From Lysobacterales bacterium (lineage in GTDB: Bacteria; Pseudomonadota; Gammaproteobacteria; Xanthomonadales; Ahniellaceae), in NCBI GenBank assembly GCA_016182785.1, contig JACPFU010000012.1, forward strand, positions 110,473 through 174,472: a stretch of DNA of 64,000 nt, written 5' to 3'. The translations under genes and the position numbers were made by a program. Shown in pieces: positions 52,580-60,507 of the stretch (its first letter is position 1; each line of letters opens with the position of its first letter). The notes beneath the pieces were generated by a model. It saw nothing but the letters and a program-made list of their open reading frames with translations, made no database searches and had not been told where the DNA came from.

Positions 52580-54433
52580 ATGATGCGCGCACCCGCCAGC
52601 GCCGCCGGACCGGTACCGGCAGCCGCCGAGGCCCCGCTGCTGGACCCGCGCCAGAGCGCGTTCCTGCTGCAGTTGCTGGTCGGCAACGACCCGCTGCACC
52701 TGCATTTCGAGTCGCCGCTGTGGACCCCGGCCGCGCTCGCCGAGATGGTCCACGACGAATTCGAGATCCGGCTCGACCCGGGCGCGCTGCAACGCTGCCT
52801 GTTCGAGCTCGGACTGCTGCCCGCAGACCCGCTGCTGGCGCTGCCCGCCGCCACTCGCGCCGCCTGCGGACGCTGGCTCGCCGCCGAGTTGCCGCGCCGC
52901 CTGGCGCCCGGGCAGGCGCACTGGTGGATCGGCGAGCAGGCGCTGACCCTGCCCGAGCTTGCCGAGCCGCTGCCGAACGCCGCGCGCAGCGCCACGGTGC
53001 TGTCGGCCTGCGCCAGCGACGGCCGCCTGTGCTGGTGGTTCTGCCGCGGCCCGGCCGATGCCGCGGCGCGCGCCGAGTTCGCCGCGCGACTGGCACGCAT
53101 GGCGCCGCGGGCGCTGCTGCTCGGCCTCGACCTCGACGTCGATCCGGCCAGCGGACTGCAGGTGCTGGACCTGCGCCAGGCGCAAGCCACCGCCGATCCG
53201 GGCCTGTTTCGCAGCGAAGCGCTGCGCGCGCGCGAACGCCGCATCGAGGGCGAGGTGCTGCTGGTGCAGCCGCTTTCGCTGCGCGTGCTCAGCGCCGGTG
53301 TGCTCGCGCTCCTGCTCGCGGTCGCCGCATTCGCCGGCTTCGGCCGCTACGCCCGCACCGAGACCGCGAGCGGCCTGCTGCTGCCGGCCAGCGGCGTGGT
53401 CCGCATCAGCGCACCGCGCGCCGGCGTGGTCGAGATACTGGCCGCCGGCGGCAGCGACGTGCGCGGCGGCGACGCCGTCGCACGCATCGGTTCGACCCAG
53501 GTCGATGCCGGCGGACGCGCGGTCGAGGCCGACCTGGAACGCGAACTCGATGCCTCGCTGCGGCGCCTCGCGAGCGAAGCCGCCGACCTGGAGCGCCAGG
53601 ACCCGCTCGATCGCGCGCAGCTGCAGCAGGCACTCGCCGCGAGCGAGCGCGAACGCGGCGATCTGCTGCAGCAACAGCAGCTGCAGCGTCGGCGCGAACA
53701 ACTGCTCGCCGACAACCTGGAGCGCAGCCGCAACCTCGCCGCGCGCGGCGTGATCGCGCGCGTGCAGCTGCAGGAGCTGGAACAGCAGGCGCTCTCGGCG
53801 CAGGTGCAGACACTGGCACTGGCGCGCGAGCTCGACCGCGCCGGCAGCGCGACCGCCAGCGCGCGACACGCGCTCGCGCTGCAACCGCTGGAGGCCGCGC
53901 GTCGCCGCGAAGCCATCGCCGAACGCCGCAGCCAGCTCACGCAGCGGCTGGCGCAGGTACGCCTGCAAGGTGGAGCGACCTTGCGTGCGCCCACCGCCGC
54001 GCGCGTCGCCGCGGTGCTGGCGCAGAGCGGACAGAGCGTCGCCGCCGGGGCGCCGCTGCTGCTGCTGGTCGACGCGCGCGCGCCGCTGCTCGCGGAACTC
54101 GCGGTGCCGTCGCGCGCGATCGGTTTCCTGCGCGTCGGCCAGGAGGTGCAGCTGAAGCTGGATGCGTTCCCCTACCAGAAGTACGGCGCCTGCAGCGGCC
54201 GCATCGTCGAGATCTCCGGTGCTGCGCTCGAAGGCATCGACCTCGGCGGCAGTCATCGCCAGGACGAGCCGGCGTACCGCGTGCGAGTCGCGCTCGCCAG
54301 CCAGGACTTCGAGGCCGAAGGCCGCCGCCAGGCGCTCGCCGCCGGCATGCGCCTTGGCGCCGACATCGTCATCGATCGCCCGCGCATCGTCGAATGGCTG
54401 CTCGCGCCGCTGTTCGCGCTGCGCGGCCGCTGA
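52580..54433 (+). CDS. HlyD-family membrane fusion protein with extra transposase-like N-terminal domain
   Basis: A 617-residue protein. The C-terminal two-thirds is a normal membrane fusion protein: LFRSEALRARERRIEGEVLL (~210-229), a membrane helix ~234-256, lipoyl-like halves (SGVVRISAPRAGVVEILAAG and ARVAAVLAQSGQSVAAGAPL), a long coiled coil ~300-430, and a final beta barrel. The first ~205 residues are additional. They contain a winged-helix-like stretch (LWTPAALAEMVHDEFEIRLD, LQRCLFELGLLPADPL), then WWIGE (115-119), ATVLSACASDGRLCWWF (138-154) and LARMAPRALLLGLDLDV (171-187). Order and spacing resemble an IS630-type transposase with its catalytic acids mostly lost. The frame is continuous, so this is a true fusion. 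It bridges the exporter and an outer-membrane channel; no TolC gene is nearby. The ATG pair at 52580/52583 has no good ribosome-binding site. Confidence 0.78.
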   Translation: MMRAPASAAGPVPAAAEAPLLDPRQSAFLLQLLVGNDPLHLHFESPLWTPAALAEMVHDEFEIRLDPGALQRCLFELGLLPADPLLALPAATRAACGRWLAAELPRRLAPGQAHWWIGEQALTLPELAEPLPNAARSATVLSACASDGRLCWWFCRGPADAAARAEFAARLARMAPRALLLGLDLDVDPASGLQVLDLRQAQATADPGLFRSEALRARERRIEGEVLLVQPLSLRVLSAGVLALLLAVAAFAGFGRYARTETASGLLLPASGVVRISAPRAGVVEILAAGGSDVRGGDAVARIGSTQVDAGGRAVEADLERELDASLRRLASEAADLERQDPLDRAQLQQALAASERERGDLLQQQQLQRRREQLLADNLERSRNLAARGVIARVQLQELEQQALSAQVQTLALARELDRAGSATASARHALALQPLEAARRREAIAERRSQLTQRLAQVRLQGGATLRAPTAARVAAVLAQSGQSVAAGAPLLLLVDARAPLLAELAVPSRAIGFLRVGQEVQLKLDAFPYQKYGACSGRIVEISGAALEGIDLGGSHRQDEPAYRVRVALASQDFEAEGRRQALAAGMRLGADIVIDRPRIVEWLLAPLFALRGR

Positions 54434-54454
54434 GCCTGCAAGGAGCCACCGCCG

Positions 54455-56566
54455 ATGAAGGTCCACGAGCTGCTGCGTTTCTCGACCCGGCCGCGGGTGC
54501 CGGTGGTACTGCAGAACGAGGTCGCCGAATGCGGCCTGGCCTGCCTGGCGATGGTCGCCGCGCGCCACGGCCACGAGGTCGACCTGTTCGCGTTGCGCCG
54601 CCGCTTCGGCGTCACCCTCAAGGGCATGACCCTGAAGCAGCTGATGGCGACCGCCGAGCAACTGCAACTGGCGCCGCGCGCGGTGCGCGTCGAGCCGGCC
54701 GCGCTCGGGCAGTTGCGACTGCCGGCGGTGCTGCACTGGAACCTCAACCATTTCGTGGTCCTGGTCGGCGTCGGCAAGGGCCGCTATCGCATCCACGACC
54801 CGGCCCGCGGCGCGCGCAGCGTGGACGCGGCCGAACTCTCGCGCAGCTTCAGTGGCGTCGCACTGGAACTGACGCCGACGCGCGACTTCCGTCCGCAGCG
54901 CTCGACCACGCCATTGCGGCTTTCGCAGCTGTGGGGCAGCGCCAGCGGGCTCGGCGGCAGCCTGGTGCAGATCGTGCTGCTCGCGCTCGCGATCCAGGGC
55001 TTCGCGTTGCTGCTGCCGTATTTCCTGCAGCTGACCCTGGACCAGGTGCTGGTCGCCGGCGACCGCCCGCTGCTGGCCCTGCTCGGCGTCGGCTTCGCGG
55101 CGCTGACTGTGGTCAAGGTCGCGGCCGAGGCACTGCGCGGCTGGGCCGTGCTCTACCTGGGCAGCGCGTTGAACCTGCAGCTCGGCGCCAATGTCATGCG
55201 CCACCTGCTGCGGCTGCCGCTGGAGTTCTTCCAGAAGCGCCAGGTCGGCGACCTGCAGTCGCGCGTCAACGCCTTGAATCCGGTGCGCGAGACCCTCACC
55301 GGCGGCCTGATCGAAGGCGTGGTCGACGGCGTCATGGCGCTGTCGACGCTGGCACTGATGCTCGCCTACAGCCCGCGCCTGTGCGCCGTCGCCGTGGCCG
55401 CTTCGCTGCTCTACGCCGGCGCCCGGCTGTGGTGGTTCGACGGCCTGCGCGAGACCACGCAGGACGCGATCGTGCGGCGCGCCCGGGCCGAGTCGCAGTT
55501 CCTGGAATCGCTGCGCGCGATGCTGCCGATCAAGGTGTTCGGGCGCGAGCTCGAACGCCACGCGGTGTGGACCGGGCTGCAGGCCGAGGCGGTGAATGCC
55601 GAGGCGCGCAGCCGCCGGCTGCAGCTCGGCTACCAGGCAGTGCAGGGACTGGTCAGCGGGCTCGAATCGGTGGCCCTGGTCTGGCTCGGTGCGCTCGCCG
55701 TGCTCGGCCGCGAGATCAGCGTCGGCATGCTGATGGGCTTTCTCGCCTATCGCCAGCTGTTCTCGGCGCGCTGCACCAACCTGATCGACAAGCTGCTCGA
55801 CTACCGCATGCTCGGGCTGCACCTCGGCCGCCTCGCCGACATCGTGTTCTGCGACCCGGAGGCGCACCGCGACGGCCCCGGACTGGCGCGCGGCAGCGTG
55901 CGCGGCGAACTCGTGCTGCGCGACGTCGGCTTTCGCTACAGCGAGGACGAACCGTGGCTGTTCCGGCACCTGAACCTGCGCATCCGTGCCGGCGAATGCG
56001 TCGCCTTCGCCGGTCGCAGCGGCCAGGGCAAGACCACGCTGATCAAGGTCATGATGGGCCTGCTCGAACCCGGCGAGGGCGAGGTGCTGCTCGACGGCAT
56101 CGACATCCGCCGCATCGGCCTCGGCCCGTACCGCGCGCTGTGCGCCGCGGTGATGCAGGAGGACCAGCTGATCGGCGGCAGCCTGCGCGACAACATCACC
56201 TTCCAGGACCCGCAGCCGGACCCGGCGCGGCTGGAGCTGGCGGCGGAGCTGGCCGGCATCCGCGACGAGATCGCGCAGCTGCCGATGGGGTTCGAGTCGC
56301 TGATCGGCGACATGGGCGGCGCCCTCTCCGGCGGTCAGCAGCAGCGCGTGCTGCTGGCGCGCGCGCTCTACGCCGAGCCGCGCCTGTTGTTCCTGGACGA
56401 GGCCACCAGCGCGCTCGACAGCGCCACCGAGCAGCGCGTCAACGGCAACGTGCGTCGCCTCGGCATCACCCGCGTGATGATCGCGCACCGACGCGAAACG
56501 CTGGCACTCGCCGACCGCGTGCTCGACCTCGCCGAATTGCAACGCGACGCCGCGCGCGCGGCTTGA
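54455..56566 (+). CDS. C39 peptidase-containing ABC exporter (PCAT)
   Basis: A 703-residue exporter that would cleave the double-glycine leader and export the core peptide. The peptidase domain (1-~130) has the oxyanion Gln20, catalytic Cys26 in EVAECGLACLAM, His99 in LNHFVVLVG and Asp115 in RIHDPARGA, all at family spacing. Transmembrane helices occupy ~165-430 and the nucleotide-binding domain follows with Walker A AGRSGQGKTTLIK, signature LSGGQQQRVLLARAL and Walker B RLLFLDEATSALD, then His-switch IAHRRETLALAD. It follows the hlyD-like gene by 21 bases with an AAGGAG ribosome-binding site. All catalytic elements are intact. Confidence 0.95.
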   Translation: MKVHELLRFSTRPRVPVVLQNEVAECGLACLAMVAARHGHEVDLFALRRRFGVTLKGMTLKQLMATAEQLQLAPRAVRVEPAALGQLRLPAVLHWNLNHFVVLVGVGKGRYRIHDPARGARSVDAAELSRSFSGVALELTPTRDFRPQRSTTPLRLSQLWGSASGLGGSLVQIVLLALAIQGFALLLPYFLQLTLDQVLVAGDRPLLALLGVGFAALTVVKVAAEALRGWAVLYLGSALNLQLGANVMRHLLRLPLEFFQKRQVGDLQSRVNALNPVRETLTGGLIEGVVDGVMALSTLALMLAYSPRLCAVAVAASLLYAGARLWWFDGLRETTQDAIVRRARAESQFLESLRAMLPIKVFGRELERHAVWTGLQAEAVNAEARSRRLQLGYQAVQGLVSGLESVALVWLGALAVLGREISVGMLMGFLAYRQLFSARCTNLIDKLLDYRMLGLHLGRLADIVFCDPEAHRDGPGLARGSVRGELVLRDVGFRYSEDEPWLFRHLNLRIRAGECVAFAGRSGQGKTTLIKVMMGLLEPGEGEVLLDGIDIRRIGLGPYRALCAAVMQEDQLIGGSLRDNITFQDPQPDPARLELAAELAGIRDEIAQLPMGFESLIGDMGGALSGGQQQRVLLARALYAEPRLLFLDEATSALDSATEQRVNGNVRRLGITRVMIAHRRETLALADRVLDLAELQRDAARAA

Positions 56567-56569
56567 TGA

Positions 56570-56725
56570 GAAATCGGTGCGCACCGAGGCTTTCATGATC
56601 GGTGCGCACCGCTCCGCGGTGCACACCCTACGACGGACGCATCACGCGGATGCGTTCACGCCAGCGTAAGGTGTGCGTAGGGTGTGCGTAGGGTGTGCCG
56701 AGCAAAGCGAGGCGCACCGCCCGAT
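56570..56725. repeat. GTAGGGTGTGC repeat cluster C
   Basis: Directly after the exporter gene: form II (CGGTGCGCACCGCTCCGCGG then TGCACACCCTACG) at about 56599-56632, and form I (GTAGGGTGTGCCGAGCAAAG then CGAGGCGCACC) at about 56688-56719, with two tandem GTGTGCGTAGG words before it. It separates the peptide-export genes from the convergent PAS-GGDEF-EAL gene. Confidence 0.8.
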
Positions 56726-56762
56726 GCAATGCACCCCACCCGACGCGCGCCACACCACCGAG

Positions 56763-59237
56763 CTACCGCCTGCCCGCCATTTCCGCGTTCGAGTGGATGC
56801 GCCAATGCTGGTCCCAGAACGCGGCCGGCGCGGGCTCACCGAAGTGATTGCCCTGCAGTTCGTCGCAACCCTGCGCGAGCAGGAACGCCGCCTGGCCGGC
56901 GGTCTCCACACCCTCGGCGACGACCGCGAGCCCGAGCTTGTGCGCGAGCGCGACGGTGGCGGCGCAGATCGCGGCATCGCCCGGGTTGCGCTCCAGGTCG
57001 CGCACGAAACCGCGGTCGAGCTTGAGCGACTGCAACGGCAGCGACTGCAGGTAGGCGAGCGAGGAATAGCCGGTGCCGAAGTCGTCCATCGCCAGCTCGA
57101 TGCCCATGTCGCGCAGTTCGCGCAGGCGCGAGATCGCCTGTTCCGGGCGCTCCATCGCCGCCGACTCGGTGATTTCGAGTGCCAGCAGGCTGGCGTCGAT
57201 GTGATACCGGCGCAACGTCGCGCGCACCAGCTCGACCAGGTCGTCGTGGCGCAACTGGTGCACCGACAGGTTCACCGCCATGCGCGGCGGCGCCGCGCCG
57301 CGGTCGCGCCAGATGCTCAGCTGGCGGCAGGCCTCGTCCAGCACCCAGGCGCCGAGCGGCAGGATCAGGCCGCTCTCCTCGGCCACGGCGATGAACTCGG
57401 ACGGGCCAACCAGGCCGCGTTGCGGATGGCGCCAGCGCACCAGCGCCTCCATGCCGCACAGCCGGCCGTCGCGGGCCAGCACCTGCGGCTGGTAGAACAG
57501 CTCGAACTCGTCCTCGTCGAGCGCGCGGCGCAAGTCGCGCTCCAGGTCGAGGCGCGCGGTCGCGCGTGCGGTCATCTCGGCGGCGTAGAACTGGGTGTTG
57601 TTCCGGCCGCTTTCCTTGGCGTGGTACATCGCGGTGTCGGCCTCGCGCAGCAGGCCATCGGCGTCCTGCGCGTCGGTCGGGAACAGGCTCACGCCCATGC
57701 TCGGCGTCAGGTGCAGCGACCGTCCGCCAACCTGGTACGGCGCGCTCAGCGTGGCCTGCAGCTTGCGCGTCACCTGCAGCGTGTCGAGCGGGTCGTCGAG
57801 GCTGGTCAGCACCAGCACGAACTCGTCGCCGCCGAGGCGGGCGATGATGTCGGCATTGCGCACGCAGTCGCGCAGGCGCCGCCCGACTTCGGTCAGCACC
57901 TGGTCGCCGCTGTGGTGGCCGATGGTGTCGTTGACCAGCTTGAAGCGGTCGAGGTCGATGAACACCAGCGCCAGCGCCTGCATCTCGCGCCGCGCCGCGG
58001 CGATCGCCTGTTGCAGGCGCTGGTCCAGGCCGTGGCGGTTGAGCAGGCCGGTGAGCGCGTCGTGGTGCGCGAGCCAGTCGATGCGCGCCTCGGCTTCCTT
58101 GCGCTCGCTGATGTCGCTGAAAGTGCCGATGTAGTTCAGCACGCGACCATCGGCATCGGTGCTGACGCTGATCGAGGCCCAGTTCGCGAACACGCTGCCG
58201 TCCCTGCGCCGGTCCCACAGCTCGCCCTGCCAGAAGCGCTCGCGCTCCAGCGCCTGCCACATGCCGGCGTACACCTCCGGCGCGGTGCGTCCGGCGGCGA
58301 GCACGCGCGGGTTGTGGCCGATCAGTTCCTCGGCGCTGTAGCCGGTGAGCCGGGTCAGCGCCTCGTTGATCGCGACGATGTGGTTGTCGGCATCGCAGAT
58401 CAGGATGCCCTCGCCCGAGGTGTGGAACACGGTCGCATACAGGCGCACCGCGCGCTCGGCGGCCTTGCGCTCGGTGATGTCGCGCCAGGTGCAGTAGATC
58501 GCGTGCTGGCCGCCGACTTCGAGCCGCGCCAGCGTCACCTCGGCATCGAACGGGCTGCCGTCGGCGCGCAGGTGCACCCAGTCGAACCGATGCAGGCCGT
58601 TGCGGGTGGCGAGGTCCATCATCAGCTCGGCCTTCTCGAACGAGCCCATGCCGCAGGGCTGGTGGCTCGGCGACAGTTGCGATGGATGCGTGTTCAGCAG
58701 CGCCTCGCGGCTGGCGTAGCCGAGCATGGCCACGGCGGCGTCGTTGCAGTCGACGAAGGTGTTGTTCTCGATGATCCAGACCGGATCGGGCGAGGACTCG
58801 AAGATGCGCCGGAAGCGCGCGCCGGCACGGTGCGCCTCGCTGTGGTCGACGAAGGTCTGCAGCACCCCGAGTTCGCACCCGGCGGGATCACGCAGCACGC
58901 TGGCATCGAGTGCCAGCACCACCTCGCGACCATCGCCCGGCAGGCGGAACGCAGCGACCTCGCCGAAGTGCTCCGGTGCCTGCGCGCCGGGCGCGGCGGC
59001 GCGGCGTTCGGCCAGCAGCAGCTCGGCCAGCGACGCCACCGGATCGACCGAGAACGCCGGCCACACCGCCGTGCCCCCGAGCATGCGCGCGGCGGCCACG
59101 CCGGTCAGCTGCGCCAACGCCTCGTTCCAGGCGGCCACGCGCCCTTCCCGATCCAGCGCGAACGCCGGCACGTGCAACTGCGCCACCCAGGCGAACGGGC
59201 TGTCGGGGCGCACGGCTTGGCGTTCGGCGTCGTTCAT
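56763..59237 (-). CDS. PAS-GGDEF-EAL c-di-GMP turnover protein
   Basis: An 824-residue cytoplasmic signalling protein. Three or so PAS domains occupy the first ~390 residues (blocks AFALDREGRVAAWNEALAQL, DPVWIIENNTFVDCNDAAVA, and TSGEGILICDADNHIVAINE). The GGDEF domain has HHDALTGLLNRHGLDQRL, DLDRFKLVNDTIGHHSGDQV and the intact RLGGDEFVLVL. The EAL domain has GMEALVRWRHPQRGLVGPSE, MDDFGTGYSSLAYLQSLPLQ and LKLDRGFVRDL, with the residues expected for an active phosphodiesterase. No membrane segment is seen. The ATG at 59237 fits the first PAS helix. Confidence 0.93.
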   Translation of the reverse strand: MNDAERQAVRPDSPFAWVAQLHVPAFALDREGRVAAWNEALAQLTGVAAARMLGGTAVWPAFSVDPVASLAELLLAERRAAAPGAQAPEHFGEVAAFRLPGDGREVVLALDASVLRDPAGCELGVLQTFVDHSEAHRAGARFRRIFESSPDPVWIIENNTFVDCNDAAVAMLGYASREALLNTHPSQLSPSHQPCGMGSFEKAELMMDLATRNGLHRFDWVHLRADGSPFDAEVTLARLEVGGQHAIYCTWRDITERKAAERAVRLYATVFHTSGEGILICDADNHIVAINEALTRLTGYSAEELIGHNPRVLAAGRTAPEVYAGMWQALERERFWQGELWDRRRDGSVFANWASISVSTDADGRVLNYIGTFSDISERKEAEARIDWLAHHDALTGLLNRHGLDQRLQQAIAAARREMQALALVFIDLDRFKLVNDTIGHHSGDQVLTEVGRRLRDCVRNADIIARLGGDEFVLVLTSLDDPLDTLQVTRKLQATLSAPYQVGGRSLHLTPSMGVSLFPTDAQDADGLLREADTAMYHAKESGRNNTQFYAAEMTARATARLDLERDLRRALDEDEFELFYQPQVLARDGRLCGMEALVRWRHPQRGLVGPSEFIAVAEESGLILPLGAWVLDEACRQLSIWRDRGAAPPRMAVNLSVHQLRHDDLVELVRATLRRYHIDASLLALEITESAAMERPEQAISRLRELRDMGIELAMDDFGTGYSSLAYLQSLPLQSLKLDRGFVRDLERNPGDAAICAATVALAHKLGLAVVAEGVETAGQAAFLLAQGCDELQGNHFGEPAPAAFWDQHWRIHSNAEMAGRR

Positions 59238-59329
59238 TCCGGCATCCAGCAGGAGTTCGCCGCCGGAGCATAAGCCGTCCCGAGCCGCCGCGCAGCAGGA
59301 AAGTCGCGGCCGCGGCCGGTGCCCGACGA

Positions 59330-59662
59330 CTACTCGCCGAGACGCGACCAGCGCCGGGTGGGAATCCGCTTCGACTCCAGAAACGTGCCGATCCCGGCCG
59401 CCTGCTCGCCGCTGAAACGCTCGCGCAGCGCCACCAGCACGTCGTCCGTGGCCGCCTGCATCGCCCGCAGCAAGTCGCCGACAGAGTCCGCCGGAATCGT
59501 CCACGCCCACTCGTACTCGCGCACCCCGAACACCCGCTCCACCCCCGCCCCGAAATCCCAGCCCTCGATCACCACCTCCCCGTCGTCAGAGAGTTTCGCC
59601 GTGAGCACGCGCGACCCATCGCCATCCTTCACTTCGCGCAGCACGACGTGGCGGGTGTTCAT
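59330..59662 (-). CDS. Unknown 110-residue protein
   Basis: A small soluble protein, MNTRHVVLREVKDGDGSRVL at its start, with a predicted beta-strand half (TAKLSDDGEVVIEGWDFGAG) and a helical half (VGDLLRAMQAATDDVLVALR). No family is recognised. It lies 93 bases upstream of the PAS-GGDEF-EAL gene on the same strand. Codon use and the plausible fold suggest a real gene. Confidence 0.55.
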   Translation of the reverse strand: MNTRHVVLREVKDGDGSRVLTAKLSDDGEVVIEGWDFGAGVERVFGVREYEWAWTIPADSVGDLLRAMQAATDDVLVALRERFSGEQAAGIGTFLESKRIPTRRWSRLGE

Positions 59663-59729
59663 GGAAGGTCCGCTCGACGGATCGAGCCACCTGCCGCGGG
59701 CGAGGAGACGATCGCCACGGGGCCAGCGC

Positions 59730-59993
59730 TCATTTGCCGCGGGCCCTGAGCGTCAGTCCCCACGCTCCGGAAATGGAACCAGCCGCCAGCAGGAAGATTG
59801 CGAGCAGCGGATCCACGAGGCGACCGACCGGAAGCGTCTCCACGTCGGTCCGGCAACGCAGGGATCCGTAGTCGAACACGCCGCCACCATCAGCACATGC
59901 GTCGCGCAGCAGATAGCGATACCCGAAGAGCCCCGCGAGCGACAACGTCGCGATGAGCGCGAATACACAGAGCACTTGTCCGAGACGTCTCAT
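59730..59993 (-). CDS. Small membrane protein, unknown
   Basis: An 87-residue protein with two hydrophobic helices (LCVFALIATLSLAGLFGYRY near the N-terminus and LLAIFLLAAGSISGAWGLTL near the C-terminus) joined by a hydrophilic loop that holds two cysteines (RDACADGG, SLRCRTD). The loop would face the periplasm, where the two cysteines could form a disulfide. Function unknown. Confidence 0.5.
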   Translation of the reverse strand: MRRLGQVLCVFALIATLSLAGLFGYRYLLRDACADGGGVFDYGSLRCRTDVETLPVGRLVDPLLAIFLLAAGSISGAWGLTLRARGK

Positions 59994-60082
59994 GAACGGG
60001 CCTCATCGTCGTGTCATGCCGCCGCCGCGAGACGGTGCGTGGATGATACGAGCAACTCCATCGTTGGCCGCAGAGTCTTTCT

Positions 60083-60436
60083 TCACGGGCCGGTGTATTG
60101 CGGCGTTGCGGTACAGGCCACCAGGACGTCGGAGGGATCGAGCTTGCACTCTAATTGGATTCTCGTCGACACCAACGAGTCCACCGCAACATTCTCATCG
60201 GTCGCCCAATGGGTCCGGTCCAGTTCCCGGAAACCGTGGTCCAAACCGTAGCGCATGAAGAACTGCTCAACATCCTGCTTCGAGGCGCCGGGCCGCAGCT
60301 CCGAAGACAGGCGATCGTTCCACATGCGCAGAGCGGCGGCCTCATCCCCTTCGGTTGAAGAGCATCCGCACAACTGCACTGCGATCACAGTGACCAGTGC
60401 GAAAAACAGGGTCCGAAAAACGGGGTCAGAACCCAT
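60083..60436 (-). CDS. Small lipoprotein whose start codon lies in a palindromic repeat
   Basis: A 117-residue lipoprotein. The N-terminus MGSDPVFRTLFFALVTVIAV leads to the lipobox VQLCGCSSTEGDE, so the mature protein begins at Cys. The ATG at 60436 and the first five codons fall within the left arm of the GGGGTCAGA palindrome (60415-60440), meaning the repeat has supplied the initiation region. The mature part contains LRPGASKQDVEQFFMRYGLD and TRIQLECKLDPSDVLVACTA. No family is recognised. Its translation start may be inefficient because it is buried in the stem. Confidence 0.6.
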   Translation of the reverse strand: MGSDPVFRTLFFALVTVIAVQLCGCSSTEGDEAAALRMWNDRLSSELRPGASKQDVEQFFMRYGLDHGFRELDRTHWATDENVAVDSLVSTRIQLECKLDPSDVLVACTATPQYTGP

Positions 60437-60502
60437 TTTCGGGCGGACAGCCTCGTGGCCGATCATCGAGAAAATGGGTTCTGACCCCGTTTCTTGGACC
60501 CC
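60408..60502. repeat. GGGGTCAGA palindromic repeat, copy 2
   Basis: Inverted arms 60415-60440 and about 60470-60494, with core CGGGGTCAGAACCCATTTTC, surround a 29-base centre. Outer words GGGTCC (60409-60414) and GGACCC (60497-60502) extend the stem. The core differs from copy 1 at two positions per arm, changed symmetrically so that pairing is kept. Confidence 0.85.
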
Positions 60503-60507
60503 GCTCT

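Noticed and set aside
52535..52580. TTG start for the HlyD-like gene at 52535
   Set aside because: It would place the N-terminus within the stem-loop and give an Arg-rich extension; the ATG pair at 52580/52583 is more plausible.
52508..56626. Very long open frames on the minus strand (and in another plus frame, 52558-56598) across the exporter locus
   Set aside because: They are composition shadows of GC-rich coding sequence: low-complexity Arg/Ala/Gln/His-rich translations without domains, while the exporter and HlyD frames have intact motifs.
56575..56660. A second small peptide gene after the exporter
   Set aside because: The candidate frame consists entirely of the palindromic repeat and has no leader pattern.
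59241..59510. N-terminal extension of the PAS-GGDEF-EAL protein to 59510
   Set aside because: The extension is low-complexity and non-homologous in character, and overlaps sequence upstream of the natural PAS start at 59237.
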